NCBI RefSeq assembly: GCF_021398735.1
Contig: NZ_CP090350.1
Location: 124,001-188,000 of the forward strand
Length of the DNA: 64,000 bases
DNA from: Methylobacterium oryzae
GTDB lineage: Bacteria; Pseudomonadota; Alphaproteobacteria; Rhizobiales; Beijerinckiaceae
Direction of reading: 5' to 3'
Under the pieces are notes generated by a model. That model was not told the DNA's origin, did no database searches, and saw only the letters and a program-made list of their open reading frames with translations. Shown here piece by piece: positions 45,156 to 54,925 of the stretch. Position 1 is the stretch's first letter. Every line of letters begins with the position of its first letter. The translations under genes and the position numbers were made by a program.

Positions 45156-46091
45156 ATGACGCTGCCCGCCACGCTTGCCGCCCGCGCCCGCGCCTTCGCC
45201 GACGAGGCCCTCTCGGAGAATTCCCGTCGGGCCTACCGCGCCGACTGGCAGCACTACGCGCGCTGGTGCAGCGGCCACGATCTCGCGCCCCTCCCCGCGG
45301 GTCCAGATCAGGTGGCGAGCTACCTCACCTCCATGGCCGAGACCCACAAGCGCGCGACGATCGAGCGTCGGCTCGTCACGATCGGTCAGGCGCACAAGCT
45401 CCAGGGGTTGCCGTGGGTCCCGGCCCATCCGGCCGTCCGGGCGGCGCTGCGCGGGATGTTCCGGCGCTACGGCAGGCCGAAGAAGCAGGCCGCCGCGCTC
45501 GGCGTGCCCGAAACGCTCCGGATCGTCGCCGCCTGCGAAGGGACGGTGGCCGCGCTCCGGGACCGCGCCCTGTTCCTGTTGAGCTTCGCCGGCGCGTTCC
45601 GGCGCTCCGAGGTCGCGCGGATCCGCCACGAAGATCTCGCGTTCCGGGACGGCGCCGTCGATGTCTTCCTGCCGCATTCGAAAGGTGATCAGGACGGCGA
45701 GGGCACGGTCGTGACCGTCCTGGCGGGCGGGAGCCCCGCGACCTGTCCGATTGCCGCGCTCCGGCGCTGGCTGCAGGCGGCGCCGGCCGACGGCTACGTC
45801 TTCCGGGCCGTCCGGGCGGACGGCACCGTGATGGACGACGGGCTGCATCCGGACTCGGTGGGCCGCATCGTTCAGAAGCGCGCGGCGGAAGCCGGCCTCG
45901 TCGCCGGACCGCGCGAGCGCATCTCCGCCCACGGGTTCCGCGCGGGCTTCATCACCGAGGCGTACAGGCGCGGATCGCGCGACGAGGAGATCATGGCGCA
46001 TTCCCGCCACCGGGATCTCAAGACGATGCGGGGCTACGTCCGCCGGGCCAAGCTCGCCGACGCGCATCCGGGCCGCAACCTCGGCCTCTAG
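45156..46091 (+). CDS. tyrosine recombinase/integrase
   Basis: A 311-aa phage-integrase-family recombinase. Residues about 5-95 are a SAM-like core-binding domain (SENSRRAYRADWQHYARWC). The catalytic domain shows Arg I in FRRSEVARIRHEDL, Lys in HSKGDQDGEG, HGFRAGF (H-x-x-R), HSRHRDLKTM and the nucleophile Tyr in RGYVRR. Ribosome site GAGGGAGAGAG precedes ATG 45156. No phage, transposon or tRNA gene is near it, so this is a solitary recombinase, perhaps of a small integrated or domesticated element. Confidence 0.93.
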   Translation: MTLPATLAARARAFADEALSENSRRAYRADWQHYARWCSGHDLAPLPAGPDQVASYLTSMAETHKRATIERRLVTIGQAHKLQGLPWVPAHPAVRAALRGMFRRYGRPKKQAAALGVPETLRIVAACEGTVAALRDRALFLLSFAGAFRRSEVARIRHEDLAFRDGAVDVFLPHSKGDQDGEGTVVTVLAGGSPATCPIAALRRWLQAAPADGYVFRAVRADGTVMDDGLHPDSVGRIVQKRAAEAGLVAGPRERISAHGFRAGFITEAYRRGSRDEEIMAHSRHRDLKTMRGYVRRAKLADAHPGRNLGL

Positions 46092-46380
46092 CGCCGGGGC
46101 GGCGCTTCGGGCCTTCGGGAAGCCCGCGGTCGCCGCCGCGGCGGCCGTCGACCGTTTCACGGCAGGGAATGGTGAATTGCGACCACTCGCTGTTCCGGAG
46201 CGCGCCGCGTCCCTGCATCATGGTCGCGCCGTCGGGTTCGCCCGTCCGGGCCGCGGCCCGGCCAGGCCGATCGCCGTCCCGCACGACGGTCGCGCCGTCC
46301 GACCCGGCGGTGACGATCCCGACGCATGCCGTCCCGCCAGGATGAGGCGCGCCATGACGCGACACACGCACGGAGACGAG

Positions 46381-47346
46381 ATGACGGCGCGCGGACCGGC
46401 CCGCGCGACGCGGCGGCGTGTGCTCGCCGGCGGCGTGCTGGCGACGGGCGCGGCGGCGTCGGGCACCGTGCGGGCGGAGGTCCACCCCGCGCGGGCCGGA
46501 GAGGTCCGCCACGGCACGGTCCGGGCCGACGGCGTAGACGTCTTCTACCGGGAGGCCGGTCGCCCCGACGCCCCGGTCATCCTGCTGCTGCACGGCTTCG
46601 CCAACTCGTCCTTCTACTTCCGGCACCTCATGCCGAGGCTGGCCGATCGCTTCCGCCTGATCGCGCCAGACCTGCCCTCCTTCGGGTTCACGCATGTCCC
46701 GGAGGATCGCGCCTACGTCTACGACTTCGCGTCGCTGTCGCGCACGACGGAGGCGTTCGTCGGCGCGCTCGGCCTCGACCGCTACATCCTCTACACGTTC
46801 GATTACGGGGCGCCGGTCGGATGGGATCTGGCGCTCGCCCATCCCGACCGCGTCGCCGGCATCGTGTCCCAGAACGGCAACGCCTATCTCGACGGGCTCG
46901 GCGACGCGGCCTGGGCGCCGCTGCGGGCCTACTGGGCCGCGCCGAACGCGGCCGCCGTCGCGGCGATCCGCGCCCGCATGACCCTCGACGGCGTCAGGGC
47001 CGCCTACGTCCAGGGTGTGCCCGACCCGTCCCGCATCGAGCCCGAGGCCTACACGCTCGACGCGGCCATCCTGGCGCGGCCGGGCAATGCCGACCGGCAA
47101 GTCACGCTCAAGCTCGACTACAAGCGCAATCTCGAGCGTTACCCGCTGATCCAGGCCTTCTTCCGCGCCCGCCGCCCGAAGCTCCTCGCCGTCTGGGGGC
47201 GCAACGACGCGTTCTTCATCCCGCCCGGAGCCGAGGCGTTCCGGCGCGACATCCCGGAGGCCCGCGTCACCTTCCTCGACACCGGGCACTTCGCCCTGGA
47301 GACGGACGGCGACGCGATCGCGGAGGAGATCCGGCGCTTCTTCTGA
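46381..47346 (+). CDS. Tat-exported alpha/beta hydrolase (haloalkane dehalogenase/epoxide hydrolase type)
   Basis: A 321-aa alpha/beta hydrolase with a twin-arginine signal (ATRRRVLAGGVLATGAAASGTVRA, residues about 9-32). LLLHGFANSSFYF (HG-x oxyanion), DLPSFGFT, FDYGAPVG with Asp as the nucleophile, GRNDAFF (acid) and DTGHFALE (base His) form the triad. Asp in the nucleophile elbow, instead of Ser, points to the haloalkane dehalogenase/epoxide hydrolase branch. ATG 46381 has a GGAG ribosome site; ATG at 46354 or 46342 would add residues before the Tat motif. Substrate unknown. Confidence 0.85.
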   Translation: MTARGPARATRRRVLAGGVLATGAAASGTVRAEVHPARAGEVRHGTVRADGVDVFYREAGRPDAPVILLLHGFANSSFYFRHLMPRLADRFRLIAPDLPSFGFTHVPEDRAYVYDFASLSRTTEAFVGALGLDRYILYTFDYGAPVGWDLALAHPDRVAGIVSQNGNAYLDGLGDAAWAPLRAYWAAPNAAAVAAIRARMTLDGVRAAYVQGVPDPSRIEPEAYTLDAAILARPGNADRQVTLKLDYKRNLERYPLIQAFFRARRPKLLAVWGRNDAFFIPPGAEAFRRDIPEARVTFLDTGHFALETDGDAIAEEIRRFF

Positions 47347-47482
47347 CCCTCTCCACCGGGCATGGCGCGGATCGGATCGGACCGCCGCATCCGACACTAT
47401 CCCCGGCCTGATCGTGACCCTACGGTCGCGGACCTGGATCACGGAGATCGGGCGGGTCGCGCCCGTCGCAAGGGAGATCGCG

Positions 47483-47932
47483 GTGCCGCAACCCCAGTCC
47501 GCCTCGTCGGCCATGCTGTTCCACATGGTCTCCGGAGGGCCGCAGCCGGTCGCCCCCTTCAGCCACGCGGTCGAGGTCGACGGCTTCGTCTTCGTCACGG
47601 GTCAGATGCCCGACACGCCGGACGGGCCCGGCGTCCTGCCCGACGGGATCGAGGCGCAGACCCGGAACGTGATGGCCAATCTCGCGACGGTCCTGGCCGG
47701 CCTCGGCCTGGGCCTCGAGAACGTCGTCGTCGCGCGCGCGTTCCTGACCGAGTTCAAGCGCGACTACGCCGCCTTCAACGCCACCTACAAATCCTTCTTC
47801 CCGCCCGACCGGCTGCCGGCCCGCACCTGCGTGGGCACGACGGGGCTCGCCTACGACGCCCTGGTCGAGATCGACCTGATCGCCCACCGCGGCGGCGCGA
47901 CGTCGCCGTCGTCGGACGCGCGATCGGGCTGA
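47483..47932 (+). CDS. RidA/YjgF family protein
   Basis: A 149-aa RidA-fold protein. FSHAVEVDGFVFVTGQMPDTPDG, EAQTRNVMANLATVLAGLGLGLENVV, and the C-terminal PARTCVGTTGLAYDALVEIDLIAHR with the conserved Arg that holds the imine substrate are clear. RidA proteins hydrolyse reactive enamine/imine intermediates. Start is uncertain; GTG 47483 with AAGGGAGATCG upstream is preferred over GTG 47414. It lies 136 bp after the hydrolase gene. Confidence 0.9.
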   Translation: MPQPQSASSAMLFHMVSGGPQPVAPFSHAVEVDGFVFVTGQMPDTPDGPGVLPDGIEAQTRNVMANLATVLAGLGLGLENVVVARAFLTEFKRDYAAFNATYKSFFPPDRLPARTCVGTTGLAYDALVEIDLIAHRGGATSPSSDARSG

Positions 47933-47973
47933 GCCGCGTCCTCCGCGCCCGGGCCGATCGGACGCGTCCCCGC

Positions 47974-48768
47974 TCAGCCTCGCAGCTGGCCGCCGCCGCG
48001 CACGACCAGGCCCAGGCCGACACACGCCGCGGTCAGGCCGAACACGACGACGTAGAGATGGTCGACCTGCAGTCCGGCAGCCGGGTAGTAGGCCGACCTC
48101 ATCCATTCCGCGACCTGCAGGGCCGGATTGAACTTGGCCCAGTAGTACAGCCGTTCCGGCAAGTAGCTCGGCAGGAAGAGGACGCCGCTGGACACGTAGA
48201 GGATGATGCTGAACAGGGCGTAGCCGATCAGCCATCCGGGGAAGAAGCCGATGATCGCGACGTTGATCGTGCCGATCCCGATCCCGAGCGCGATCGCGGC
48301 GAGGTAGCCGCCCACCGCCGTCAGCGGGTCCGCCGGGACCGGGTTCGTGCCGAGCGCGACCAGGACACCGCTCACGACCAGCAGGGCCAGGAAGCCGGTG
48401 ACGATCTCGACGAGCACGCGGGAGAACACCAGGTCGAACAGCCTGACCTGCGGGTAGTAGGTCAGCGGCCGGTTGACGATCACGGACTTCATGACTTCGC
48501 GCGAGATGTACTGGAAGACGAGCACGGGCACGGCGCCCGTCGCGAAGAACAGGGCCCTGTCGTCGCCGAGCGGCGCGGGCAGCTTCTGAACCGTGTAGAT
48601 CGTGATCAGCACGAAGACGTGCACGCACGGCCAGAGAACGACGACCCCGTAGCCCCACATCGACGCGCCGAAGCGGGTGCGCATGTCGCGCAGCATCAGC
48701 GCGTGCAGGACGTGGAGGTAGGCCTCGACCGCGTTCCTCCGCGGCTTCACGCTCGTTCGCGCGCCCAT
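47974..48768 (-). CDS. ABC-2 type polysaccharide export permease
   Basis: A 264-aa inner-membrane protein with about six hydrophobic helices. The N-terminal ALMLRDMRTRFGASMWGYGVVVLWPCVHV segment and later RPLTYYPQVRLFDLVFSRVLVEI are typical of capsule or lipopolysaccharide export permeases (KpsM/Wzm group). No ATPase partner, transporter or glycosyltransferase gene is adjacent, so it may pair with components elsewhere. It converges on the RidA gene. Confidence 0.85.
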   Translation of the reverse strand: MGARTSVKPRRNAVEAYLHVLHALMLRDMRTRFGASMWGYGVVVLWPCVHVFVLITIYTVQKLPAPLGDDRALFFATGAVPVLVFQYISREVMKSVIVNRPLTYYPQVRLFDLVFSRVLVEIVTGFLALLVVSGVLVALGTNPVPADPLTAVGGYLAAIALGIGIGTINVAIIGFFPGWLIGYALFSIILYVSSGVLFLPSYLPERLYYWAKFNPALQVAEWMRSAYYPAAGLQVDHLYVVVFGLTAACVGLGLVVRGGGQLRG

Positions 48769-48874
48769 GGACCATGGCCTCTGCTGTCCGACGGCGGTCG
48801 GGAGGGGACGACGGTGCGGATGTCCGGGGGCCGGGGCGATGATCGAGGTCGGATCCGCCCGGCCGCATCGGCGC

Positions 48875-49462
48875 CTAGGCGGCGCGCGCCCGCGACGCGT
48901 CCCGCAGGCGCGTCACCGTCAGCCAGGCCGCGGAGACGAGGAAGTAGAAGGCGCCGAACGCCGCGTAGGGCGCGACATCCACGATCCCGGGGACCGCGGC
49001 GCCGGCCGCCTGCCGGATGAAGAAGCCGCCGGCGAGCGCCGATTGCGCGCCGCTCAGGACCATGGCCCACTGGGCGCCGGCCCGCCAGCGGCGCGCGCCG
49101 GTGAGAAGCTGGAGCAGTCCCGAGAGGATGGCCCAGGCGCCGAACACCGCGAGCACCGCGTTCGGGCCCCGTCCGAGGGCGACCGCGACCGCGACCGCGA
49201 TCGCGGTCGCCGCGCTGATCGCCGCGTTGAGGGCCTGGCTGGGACTGCCCGCGAGGCCGCCGTTGCGCCGGGCGTCGGCCAGGTTGGCGAGCGCGTCCCA
49301 GGCGGGATAGGCGACCAAGAGCGTCGCGGCGACCGCCGGCATGCCTCTCCCGAGGCCGAGCGCGGCGGCCACCCAGGCGGCGGCGACGCCGGCACGCACG
49401 AAGTAGTAGGCGGTGAGCCAGGGCAAGGCAGGACCGCGATCGCGCTGCGGGTCGGTTCTCAT
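48875..49462 (-). CDS. DUF308-like integral membrane protein
   Basis: A 195-aa protein with about six transmembrane helices in an HdeD/DUF308-like arrangement (AYYFVRAGVAAAWVAAALGLG, MPAVAATLLVAYPAWDALANLADARRNGG, NAVLAVFGAWAILSGLLQLLTGARRWRAGAQWAMVLSG...). The GAWAILSGLLQLLTG motif is diagnostic of the repeat. Function unknown; related proteins affect acid tolerance. ATG at 49460-49462; a shadow frame upstream was excluded. Divergent from the AraC gene at 49628. Confidence 0.75.
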   Translation of the reverse strand: MRTDPQRDRGPALPWLTAYYFVRAGVAAAWVAAALGLGRGMPAVAATLLVAYPAWDALANLADARRNGGLAGSPSQALNAAISAATAIAVAVAVALGRGPNAVLAVFGAWAILSGLLQLLTGARRWRAGAQWAMVLSGAQSALAGGFFIRQAAGAAVPGIVDVAPYAAFGAFYFLVSAAWLTVTRLRDASRARAA

Positions 49463-49627
49463 CGTCGGCTCCTTCGTGTACTGAGCGCGGCTCGACGGAC
49501 CGGATCTATTCGTGAACAAGGCAGATGGACACGATAGATGCCGATTTATAGCTTCGTAGATCCGGACGCGCCGAGCGAATACGCGCTTCGATGGGCCCAC
49601 GTTTAGGATCGGGAGCCGGGGCCAGCC

Positions 49628-50527
49628 ATGTCGGAAACGCTGGAAAACTTGACCGATCTTCCGGAGGGCGGGCCGCGCAGCGCCGCGTCCGGCGACCTGC
49701 TGTCCCACGTGCTCGCGCAGATCCGCCTCACCGGGGACCGCGTCGAGTCCCGGCCGGTCGCGCCGGGCGAGCGCCTGGATCTGGATGCCGGCGCAGGCCA
49801 CGTCCTCGTGGTGATCGCGGGCGCCCTCATCCTCGAAGGCGACGGCGAGTCCCTCGCGGTCGGCCCCGGCGACCTGCTGTTCCTGCCCCGCGGCCTCGGA
49901 ACCGGGCGGTTGGTCGCCGCCGAGGGCGCGGACGTCGTCGCCTGCCGGTTCTGGTTCGATCCCTACACGCTCCGCAGCATGATCGCGCTCCTGCCGAAGC
50001 AGATCTGCATCCGGCGCGAGGAGGGCGCCGGATGGCTCGACGGCCTCGTGCATTTCCTGCTGGTCGAGACGACCGACGCCGAACCCGGCGCGGCCCTGAT
50101 GATCTCGCGCATCATCGACCTCGCGGTCATCCGCACGCTGCGGACCTGGGTTCATCTCGGCCGGACGTCGGGGTGGCTGGCCGGCCTGGCCGATCCCCGC
50201 ATCGCCCGCGCCCTCAAGGTCATGCACGAGAGGCCGCTGCAGCGCTGGAGCGTGGAGGCCCTGTCGGACGTCGCCGGCATGTCGCGGTCGAGCTTCTGCG
50301 AGCGGTTCAACGCGCTCGTCGGTCGCTCACCCCTGCGCTACCAGAACGAGTGGCGCCTGAACCTCGCGCGGGACATGCTCGCCGCGGGCGACGCCCGCGT
50401 CGGCGAGATCGGCCTGCGCGTCGGATACGAGTCGGAGGCGGCGTTCAGCCGGGCCTACAAGGCGCTGTTCGGCCACTCGCCCCGGGAGGCGACCGGTCGC
50501 GCCGCCGGGGCGCGGTCGGAAAGCTGA
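49628..50527 (+). CDS. AraC-family regulator with cupin N-terminal domain
   Basis: A 299-aa regulator. Residues about 40-130 form a cupin sensor (GHVLVVIAGALILEGDGESLAVGPGDLLFLPRG), and the last 100 residues carry two HTHs (WSVEALSDVAGMSRSSFCERFNALVGRSPLRYQNEWRLNLARDML and VGEIGLRVGYESEAAFSRAYKALFGHSPREA). It is convergent with the HIU hydrolase gene of the purine cluster, but a role in purine control is only a positional guess. Confidence 0.88.
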   Translation: MSETLENLTDLPEGGPRSAASGDLLSHVLAQIRLTGDRVESRPVAPGERLDLDAGAGHVLVVIAGALILEGDGESLAVGPGDLLFLPRGLGTGRLVAAEGADVVACRFWFDPYTLRSMIALLPKQICIRREEGAGWLDGLVHFLLVETTDAEPGAALMISRIIDLAVIRTLRTWVHLGRTSGWLAGLADPRIARALKVMHERPLQRWSVEALSDVAGMSRSSFCERFNALVGRSPLRYQNEWRLNLARDMLAAGDARVGEIGLRVGYESEAAFSRAYKALFGHSPREATGRAAGARSES

Positions 50528-50578
50528 GTTCCGGCGCTCCGGCAGGCTCCGCCCGGGCCGATGCCGGCCGATCCCGTG

Positions 50579-50944
50579 TCAGCTCCCGCGATAGGTGGAG
50601 TAGCTCCACGGCGTGATGAGCAGCGGGACGTGATACTTGGCGTCCGGGTCCGAGACGCAGAAGCGCACCGGCACGCGGTCGAGGAACGGCCGCTCGGCGC
50701 CGGCACCCGTCCCGGCGAAATAGGCGCCAACGGCGAAGACGAGCTCGTAGGTCCCGGGCGTCAGGGCGTCGCCCGCGAGCAGGGGGGCGTCGGTCCGTCC
50801 GTCGCCGTTGGTCGTGGCCGACGCGACGGTCTCCCCGGTGCCGTCCCCGCTGCCGTCCCCGGCGAGGCGCCGGAGCTCGACGGTGACCCCGGCCGCCGGC
50901 TTGCCGGCGGCCGTGTCGAGGACGTGTGTCGAAAGATGGCCCAT
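50579..50944 (-). CDS. uraH: 5-hydroxyisourate hydrolase
   Basis: A 121-aa transthyretin-like protein. [17 protein letters not shown] (signature 1 with catalytic His), FYRF-type region as [25 protein letters not shown] and the C-terminal tetrapeptide YRGS typical of HIU hydrolases. It converts 5-hydroxyisourate to OHCU. Divergent from puuD with a 276-bp gap; transcription is opposite to the rest of the urate genes. The longer frame upstream is a shadow; ATG at 50942-50944. Confidence 0.96.
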   Translation of the reverse strand: MGHLSTHVLDTAAGKPAAGVTVELRRLAGDGSGDGTGETVASATTNGDGRTDAPLLAGDALTPGTYELVFAVGAYFAGTGAGAERPFLDRVPVRFCVSDPDAKYHVPLLITPWSYSTYRGS

Positions 50945-51220
50945 CGGCGTCCTCCCGGACGGAAAGGCCCGCGCCCGCGGCCCGAGGCGGGCGAAGGTCT
51001 GTCGGGCCGAAGGAGACGGTGGAGACGAGCACGGGGCGGGGGGCTCGGACAACCCGGAAAGCGCCCGGCATTTTCCGAACGATTTTGAAGGTCCTTGGCG
51101 CCGCGGCGGGTCGCTGCCGGCCGCGGTTCGGGGCACACCCGGGGTCGCGGCTCGGGCCGAACCACGAGCCGACATCGAGGCCGAACCCGGCCCCACGACA
51201 GATCGCGGAGGATCCGTCCC

Positions 51221-52480
51221 ATGTATCCGATCCTGCACGAATGGGGCGGGTTCCTCATTCGATGGACCCACGTCGTCGCCGCGATCGCCTGGATCGGCGC
51301 GTCGTTCTACTTCATGCATCTCGACGCCAGCTTGCGCGCCATTCCGGCAATCCCGACCGGCAAGGGCGGCGAGGCCTGGGAGGTGCACGGCGGCGGCTTC
51401 TACCAGGTGCGCAAGTATCTCGTCGCGCCCGACCGGATGCCGGAGCACCTGATCTGGCACAAATGGCAATCCTACGCGACCTGGCTGTCGGGCTTCTCGC
51501 TGCTGTGCTGGGTCTATTACGGTCAGGCCGACCTCTACCTGATCGATCCGGCGGTCCGCGTGATCACGCCGATGACCGGGGCGGCCATCGGCCTCGGCGC
51601 CCTCGCCCTCGGCTGGCTGATCTATGACGGGCTCAACCGCTCGCCCCTGGCCAACCGGCCGCCGCTGCTCGCGGCCGCCGTGTTCCTCACGGTCGTCGCC
51701 TTCGCGTACGGCTTCCAGCAGGTCTTCTCCGGCCGGGCCGCGATGCTGCACACGGGCGCGGTGATCGCGACCTGGATGACCGGCAACGTGTTCTTCGTCA
51801 TCATGCCCAACCAGCGCAAGGCGATCGCCGAGCTGGTCGCGGGCCGGGTCCCGAACCCCGCCTGGGGCAAGCAGGCGAAGAACCGCTCGTCCCACAACAA
51901 CTACCTGACGCTGCCGGTGCTGTTCTTCATGCTGTCCGGCCACTACCCGATGGCGTGGTCCTCGCCCTACAGCTGGACCATCGTCGGCCTCGTGGTGATC
52001 GCGGGCGGCGTCGTCCGCCACTACTTCAACGTGCGCAACGCCGGTGGGGGCGACCGCTGGTGGACCTGGGGCGTCGCGACGGCCTGTGTGGCGGTGGCGG
52101 TCGCGATCAGCGTCGCCTCGTCGCCGGGCGCCCGCGAGCAAATCGGCCTGTCGACCGCCGCCGAGGCGGCCCCGGCTCCGGCCCCGGCGATCAGCCTCGC
52201 GGCGGCCGGGGCGGGCGCGCTCGAGGGCCCCGCGGTCGACGACGCCGTGATGGCCGTGGTCGGGACGCGCTGCGCCATGTGCCACGCCGCCGAGCCCCTG
52301 TGGCCGGGCCTGACGAGCCCGCCCAAGGGCGTGCTCCTCGACAGCCCCGAGCACGTCGCGCGCTTCGCGCCGGCCATCCGCCTGCAGGCCGTCCTGACGC
52401 ACGCGATGCCGCCGAACAACATCACCGACATGCAGCCCGAGGAGCGCGCGGCGCTCGCCCGCTGGCTCGCCGCGCGATAA
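51221..52480 (+). CDS. puuD: membrane urate oxidase PuuD with C-terminal cytochrome c domain
   Basis: A 419-aa inner-membrane protein. Residues 1-300 hold about eight helices of the PuuD family ([64 protein letters not shown]). After an Ala/Pro linker, residues about 338-419 form a class I cytochrome c: CAMCH at 351-355 and a likely axial Met in THAMPPNN. PuuD oxidises urate to 5-hydroxyisourate and passes electrons via the heme to a cytochrome oxidase rather than to O2 directly. A GCGGAGGATCCGTCCC ribosome site precedes ATG 51221. Confidence 0.95.
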   Translation: MYPILHEWGGFLIRWTHVVAAIAWIGASFYFMHLDASLRAIPAIPTGKGGEAWEVHGGGFYQVRKYLVAPDRMPEHLIWHKWQSYATWLSGFSLLCWVYYGQADLYLIDPAVRVITPMTGAAIGLGALALGWLIYDGLNRSPLANRPPLLAAAVFLTVVAFAYGFQQVFSGRAAMLHTGAVIATWMTGNVFFVIMPNQRKAIAELVAGRVPNPAWGKQAKNRSSHNNYLTLPVLFFMLSGHYPMAWSSPYSWTIVGLVVIAGGVVRHYFNVRNAGGGDRWWTWGVATACVAVAVAISVASSPGAREQIGLSTAAEAAPAPAPAISLAAAGAGALEGPAVDDAVMAVVGTRCAMCHAAEPLWPGLTSPPKGVLLDSPEHVARFAPAIRLQAVLTHAMPPNNITDMQPEERAALARWLAAR

Positions 52481-52522
52481 CCGTCGGACCCCGTCTATTC
52501 GCGCCAACGCAGGATCCCGCCC

Positions 52523-53479
52523 GTGACCGCACCGGATACAGACGGCCCCCCGCGCGACTTCGTCGGCTACGGCGAGGCGCCGCCCGACGCCCGCTGGCCC
52601 GGCGGCGCCCGCGTCGCCGTCCAGTTCGTGCTGAACTACGAGGAGGGCGGCGAGCGCTCCGTCCTCGACGGCGACCCCCACGCCGAGATCTTCCTCTCCG
52701 AGATCGCCGGGGCCACGCCCTTCCCCGCGCGGCACATGAGCATGGAGAGCCTCTACGAGTACGGCGCGCGCGCGGGCGTCTGGCGGATCCTGCGCCTGTT
52801 CCGCGAGCGCGGCGTGCCCCTCACGGTCTTCGGCGTCGCGCAGGCGCTCGCCCGCAATCCGGCCGCCGTCGAGGCCTTTCTCCGCGACGGCCACGAGATC
52901 GCCGGCCACGGCTGGCGCTGGCTGCCCTACCAGGACGTCCCGGAGGCGATCGAGCGGGAGCACCTCGCCCGCGCGGTCGAGACGATCCGGAGCCTGACCG
53001 GCGAGACGCCGCTCGGCTGGTACACCGGCCGCGACAGCCCGAACACCCGGCGGCTCGTGGTCGAGCAGGGCGGCTTCCTCTACGATTCGGACAGCTACGC
53101 CGACGACCTGCCCTACTGGGTCCGCGTCGCCGGCCGGGACCACCTCGTGGTGCCCTACACCCTCGACACCAACGACATGCGCTTCTCGATCCCCGGCGGC
53201 TTCCCGTCGGGCGAGCAGTTCTTCGCGCACCTGCGCGACGCCTTCGACTGCCTCTACGAGGAGGGGGCGAGCGCCCCGAAGATGCTGTCGATCGGGCTGC
53301 ATTGCCGCCTCGTCGGGCGCCCGGCGCGCCTGCCGGCCCTCGCCCGGTTCCTCGACCACGTCCTGGCCCGTTCCGACGTCTGGGTGACCCGGCGGATCGA
53401 CATCGCCCGGCACTGGGCGGCCCACCATCCTCCCGGCGCCCCGGCGGCGGGACCGACCCCGGAGAGGACAGGTCCGTGA
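52523..53479 (+). CDS. puuE: PuuE allantoinase (polysaccharide-deacetylase-like)
   Basis: A 318-aa PuuE protein. [41 protein letters not shown] is diagnostic, along with [15 protein letters not shown] and [18 protein letters not shown]. PuuE opens allantoin to allantoate by a cofactor-independent mechanism. GTG start; its TGA overlaps the GTG of the next gene, so the two are coupled. It lies 42 bp after puuD. Confidence 0.95.
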   Translation: MTAPDTDGPPRDFVGYGEAPPDARWPGGARVAVQFVLNYEEGGERSVLDGDPHAEIFLSEIAGATPFPARHMSMESLYEYGARAGVWRILRLFRERGVPLTVFGVAQALARNPAAVEAFLRDGHEIAGHGWRWLPYQDVPEAIEREHLARAVETIRSLTGETPLGWYTGRDSPNTRRLVVEQGGFLYDSDSYADDLPYWVRVAGRDHLVVPYTLDTNDMRFSIPGGFPSGEQFFAHLRDAFDCLYEEGASAPKMLSIGLHCRLVGRPARLPALARFLDHVLARSDVWVTRRIDIARHWAAHHPPGAPAAGPTPERTGP

Positions 53480-53985
53480 TCACCATCGCCGCGCTCAACG
53501 CGCTCGCGCGCGACGCCTTCGTGGACCTCCTCGCCGAGGTCTACGAGCACTCCCCCTGGGTCCCCGAGGCGGCCTTCGACCGCGGGCCCTTCGCGGGGCG
53601 CGCGGACCTGCACGCGGCGATGGAGGCGACGGTCGCCGGCGCCGACCGCGTCCGCCAGCTCGCGCTGCTGCGGGCGCATCCCGAGCTCGCCGGGCGGGCC
53701 GCCCAGCGCGGCGCGCTCACCGCGCATTCCAGCCGCGAGCAGGCGGGAAGCGGATTGCTGGGCGGCCCCTCCCCCGCGGTGGCGCGGCTGCGGGACCTCA
53801 ACCGGGCCTACGCCGAGCGCTTCGGCTTCCCGTTCATCATCGCGGTCCGGGGCCTCGACCGCGACGCGATCCTCGCCCGCCTGGAGCAGCGGCTCGGCAA
53901 CCCGCCGGAGACCGAGCGGGCCGAGGCCCTGCGGCAGGTCGGACGGATCGCCGCCCTGCGCCTGGAGGCCCTCGTCGCGGACTGA
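53476..53985 (+). CDS. uraD: OHCU decarboxylase
   Basis: A 169-aa helical protein of the uricase-pathway OHCU decarboxylase family, which makes (S)-allantoin from [17 protein letters not shown] (catalytic His) and [12 protein letters not shown], then [18 protein letters not shown] are the signature segments. GTG start at 53476 in a GTGA overlap with puuE. It ends 11 bp from the convergent LysR gene. Together, puuD, uraH, uraD and puuE cover urate to allantoate. Confidence 0.95.
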   Translation: MITIAALNALARDAFVDLLAEVYEHSPWVPEAAFDRGPFAGRADLHAAMEATVAGADRVRQLALLRAHPELAGRAAQRGALTAHSSREQAGSGLLGGPSPAVARLRDLNRAYAERFGFPFIIAVRGLDRDAILARLEQRLGNPPETERAEALRQVGRIAALRLEALVAD

Positions 53986-53995
53986 CGCGCGCCCG

Positions 53996-54925
53996 TCAGA
54001 CCGCCCGGCCGCCGACCAGGGCGAGCTGCTCGCTCACGTGCTGGCGCAGGGCCTCGTGCGTCATGTCGACGAAGGTCTTGGTCCGGGCCGACAGCATCTT
54101 GCGGGACGGGTAGAGCAGGCCGAGCGTCACGCTGGTCGGCGGGGTGTGCTCGAGGACCGGGACGAGCCGGCCCTCGGCGAGGTGCGCCGCGACCTCGAAC
54201 AGCGGCTTCAGGACGATGCCCTCGCCGGCCAGCGCCCAGGCGGTGAGCGTGTCGCCGTCGTCGGCGTCGATGTGCCCCGAGACCGGCAGGGTCACGGTCT
54301 CCTGGCCGTCGACCAGGGTCCAGCGGAACTGCTCGGCGCCGGGATAGCGCAGCAGCAGGCAATCGTGCTGCAGCAGGTCCGCCGGCTCGGCGGGCGCGGG
54401 GTGCTCGGCCAGGTAGGCCGGCGCCGCGCACAGCACCCGCTCGATCTCCGCGACCTTGCGCAGGGTGAAGGTGGAATCGCGCATCTGCGACAGGCGGACC
54501 GCGACGTCGACCGCCTCCTGCACGAGGTCGAGGAGGTGCTCCGACAGGCGCAGCCGGACATCGGTCTCGCCGTGGCGGTCGCGGAAGCGCGGCACGAGCG
54601 GCGCGACGACCCGGCGGCCGAGACCGAGCGGCGCCGTCACCTTCAGCACCCCGCGCGGCACCGCGCCCGCGGTCTCGACGCTCTTCTCCGCCTGCTCGAC
54701 CGCCGCGGTGATGTCGAGGCAGCGGTCGTAGAAGATCCGGCCGGCCTCCGTGAGGCTCATGCGCCGCGTCGTCCGGGTGAGCAGGAGGCAGCCGAGATGC
54801 TCCTCCAGGGTCTGGATCCGGTAGCTCACCACCGACGGTGACAGCCGCAGCGAGCGGCCGGCGGCCGAGAAGCTCCCCGTCTCCGCCGAGCGCAGGAAGA
54901 TGCGGATGCTTTCCAGGGAAATCAT
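53996..54925 (-). CDS. LysR-family regulator
   Basis: A 309-aa LysR-type regulator. HTH: LESIRIFLRSAETGSFSAAGRSLRLSPSVVSYRIQTLEEHLGCLLLTRTTRRMSLTEAGR. The C-terminal effector domain begins near residue 90 (GVLKVTAPLGLGRRVVAPLVPRFRDR). It lies between the urate-degradation genes and the Tsx/xanthine-dehydrogenase operon, downstream of the latter on the same strand, so control of purine catabolism is plausible. Effector unknown. Confidence 0.92.
   Translation of the reverse strand: MISLESIRIFLRSAETGSFSAAGRSLRLSPSVVSYRIQTLEEHLGCLLLTRTTRRMSLTEAGRIFYDRCLDITAAVEQAEKSVETAGAVPRGVLKVTAPLGLGRRVVAPLVPRFRDRHGETDVRLRLSEHLLDLVQEAVDVAVRLSQMRDSTFTLRKVAEIERVLCAAPAYLAEHPAPAEPADLLQHDCLLLRYPGAEQFRWTLVDGQETVTLPVSGHIDADDGDTLTAWALAGEGIVLKPLFEVAAHLAEGRLVPVLEHTPPTSVTLGLLYPSRKMLSARTKTFVDMTHEALRQHVSEQLALVGGRAV

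Noticed and set aside
45156..46091. Integrase considered as the edge of a prophage or integrative element
   Set aside because: No phage structural, excision or tRNA genes on either side, and the flanking genes look chromosomal.
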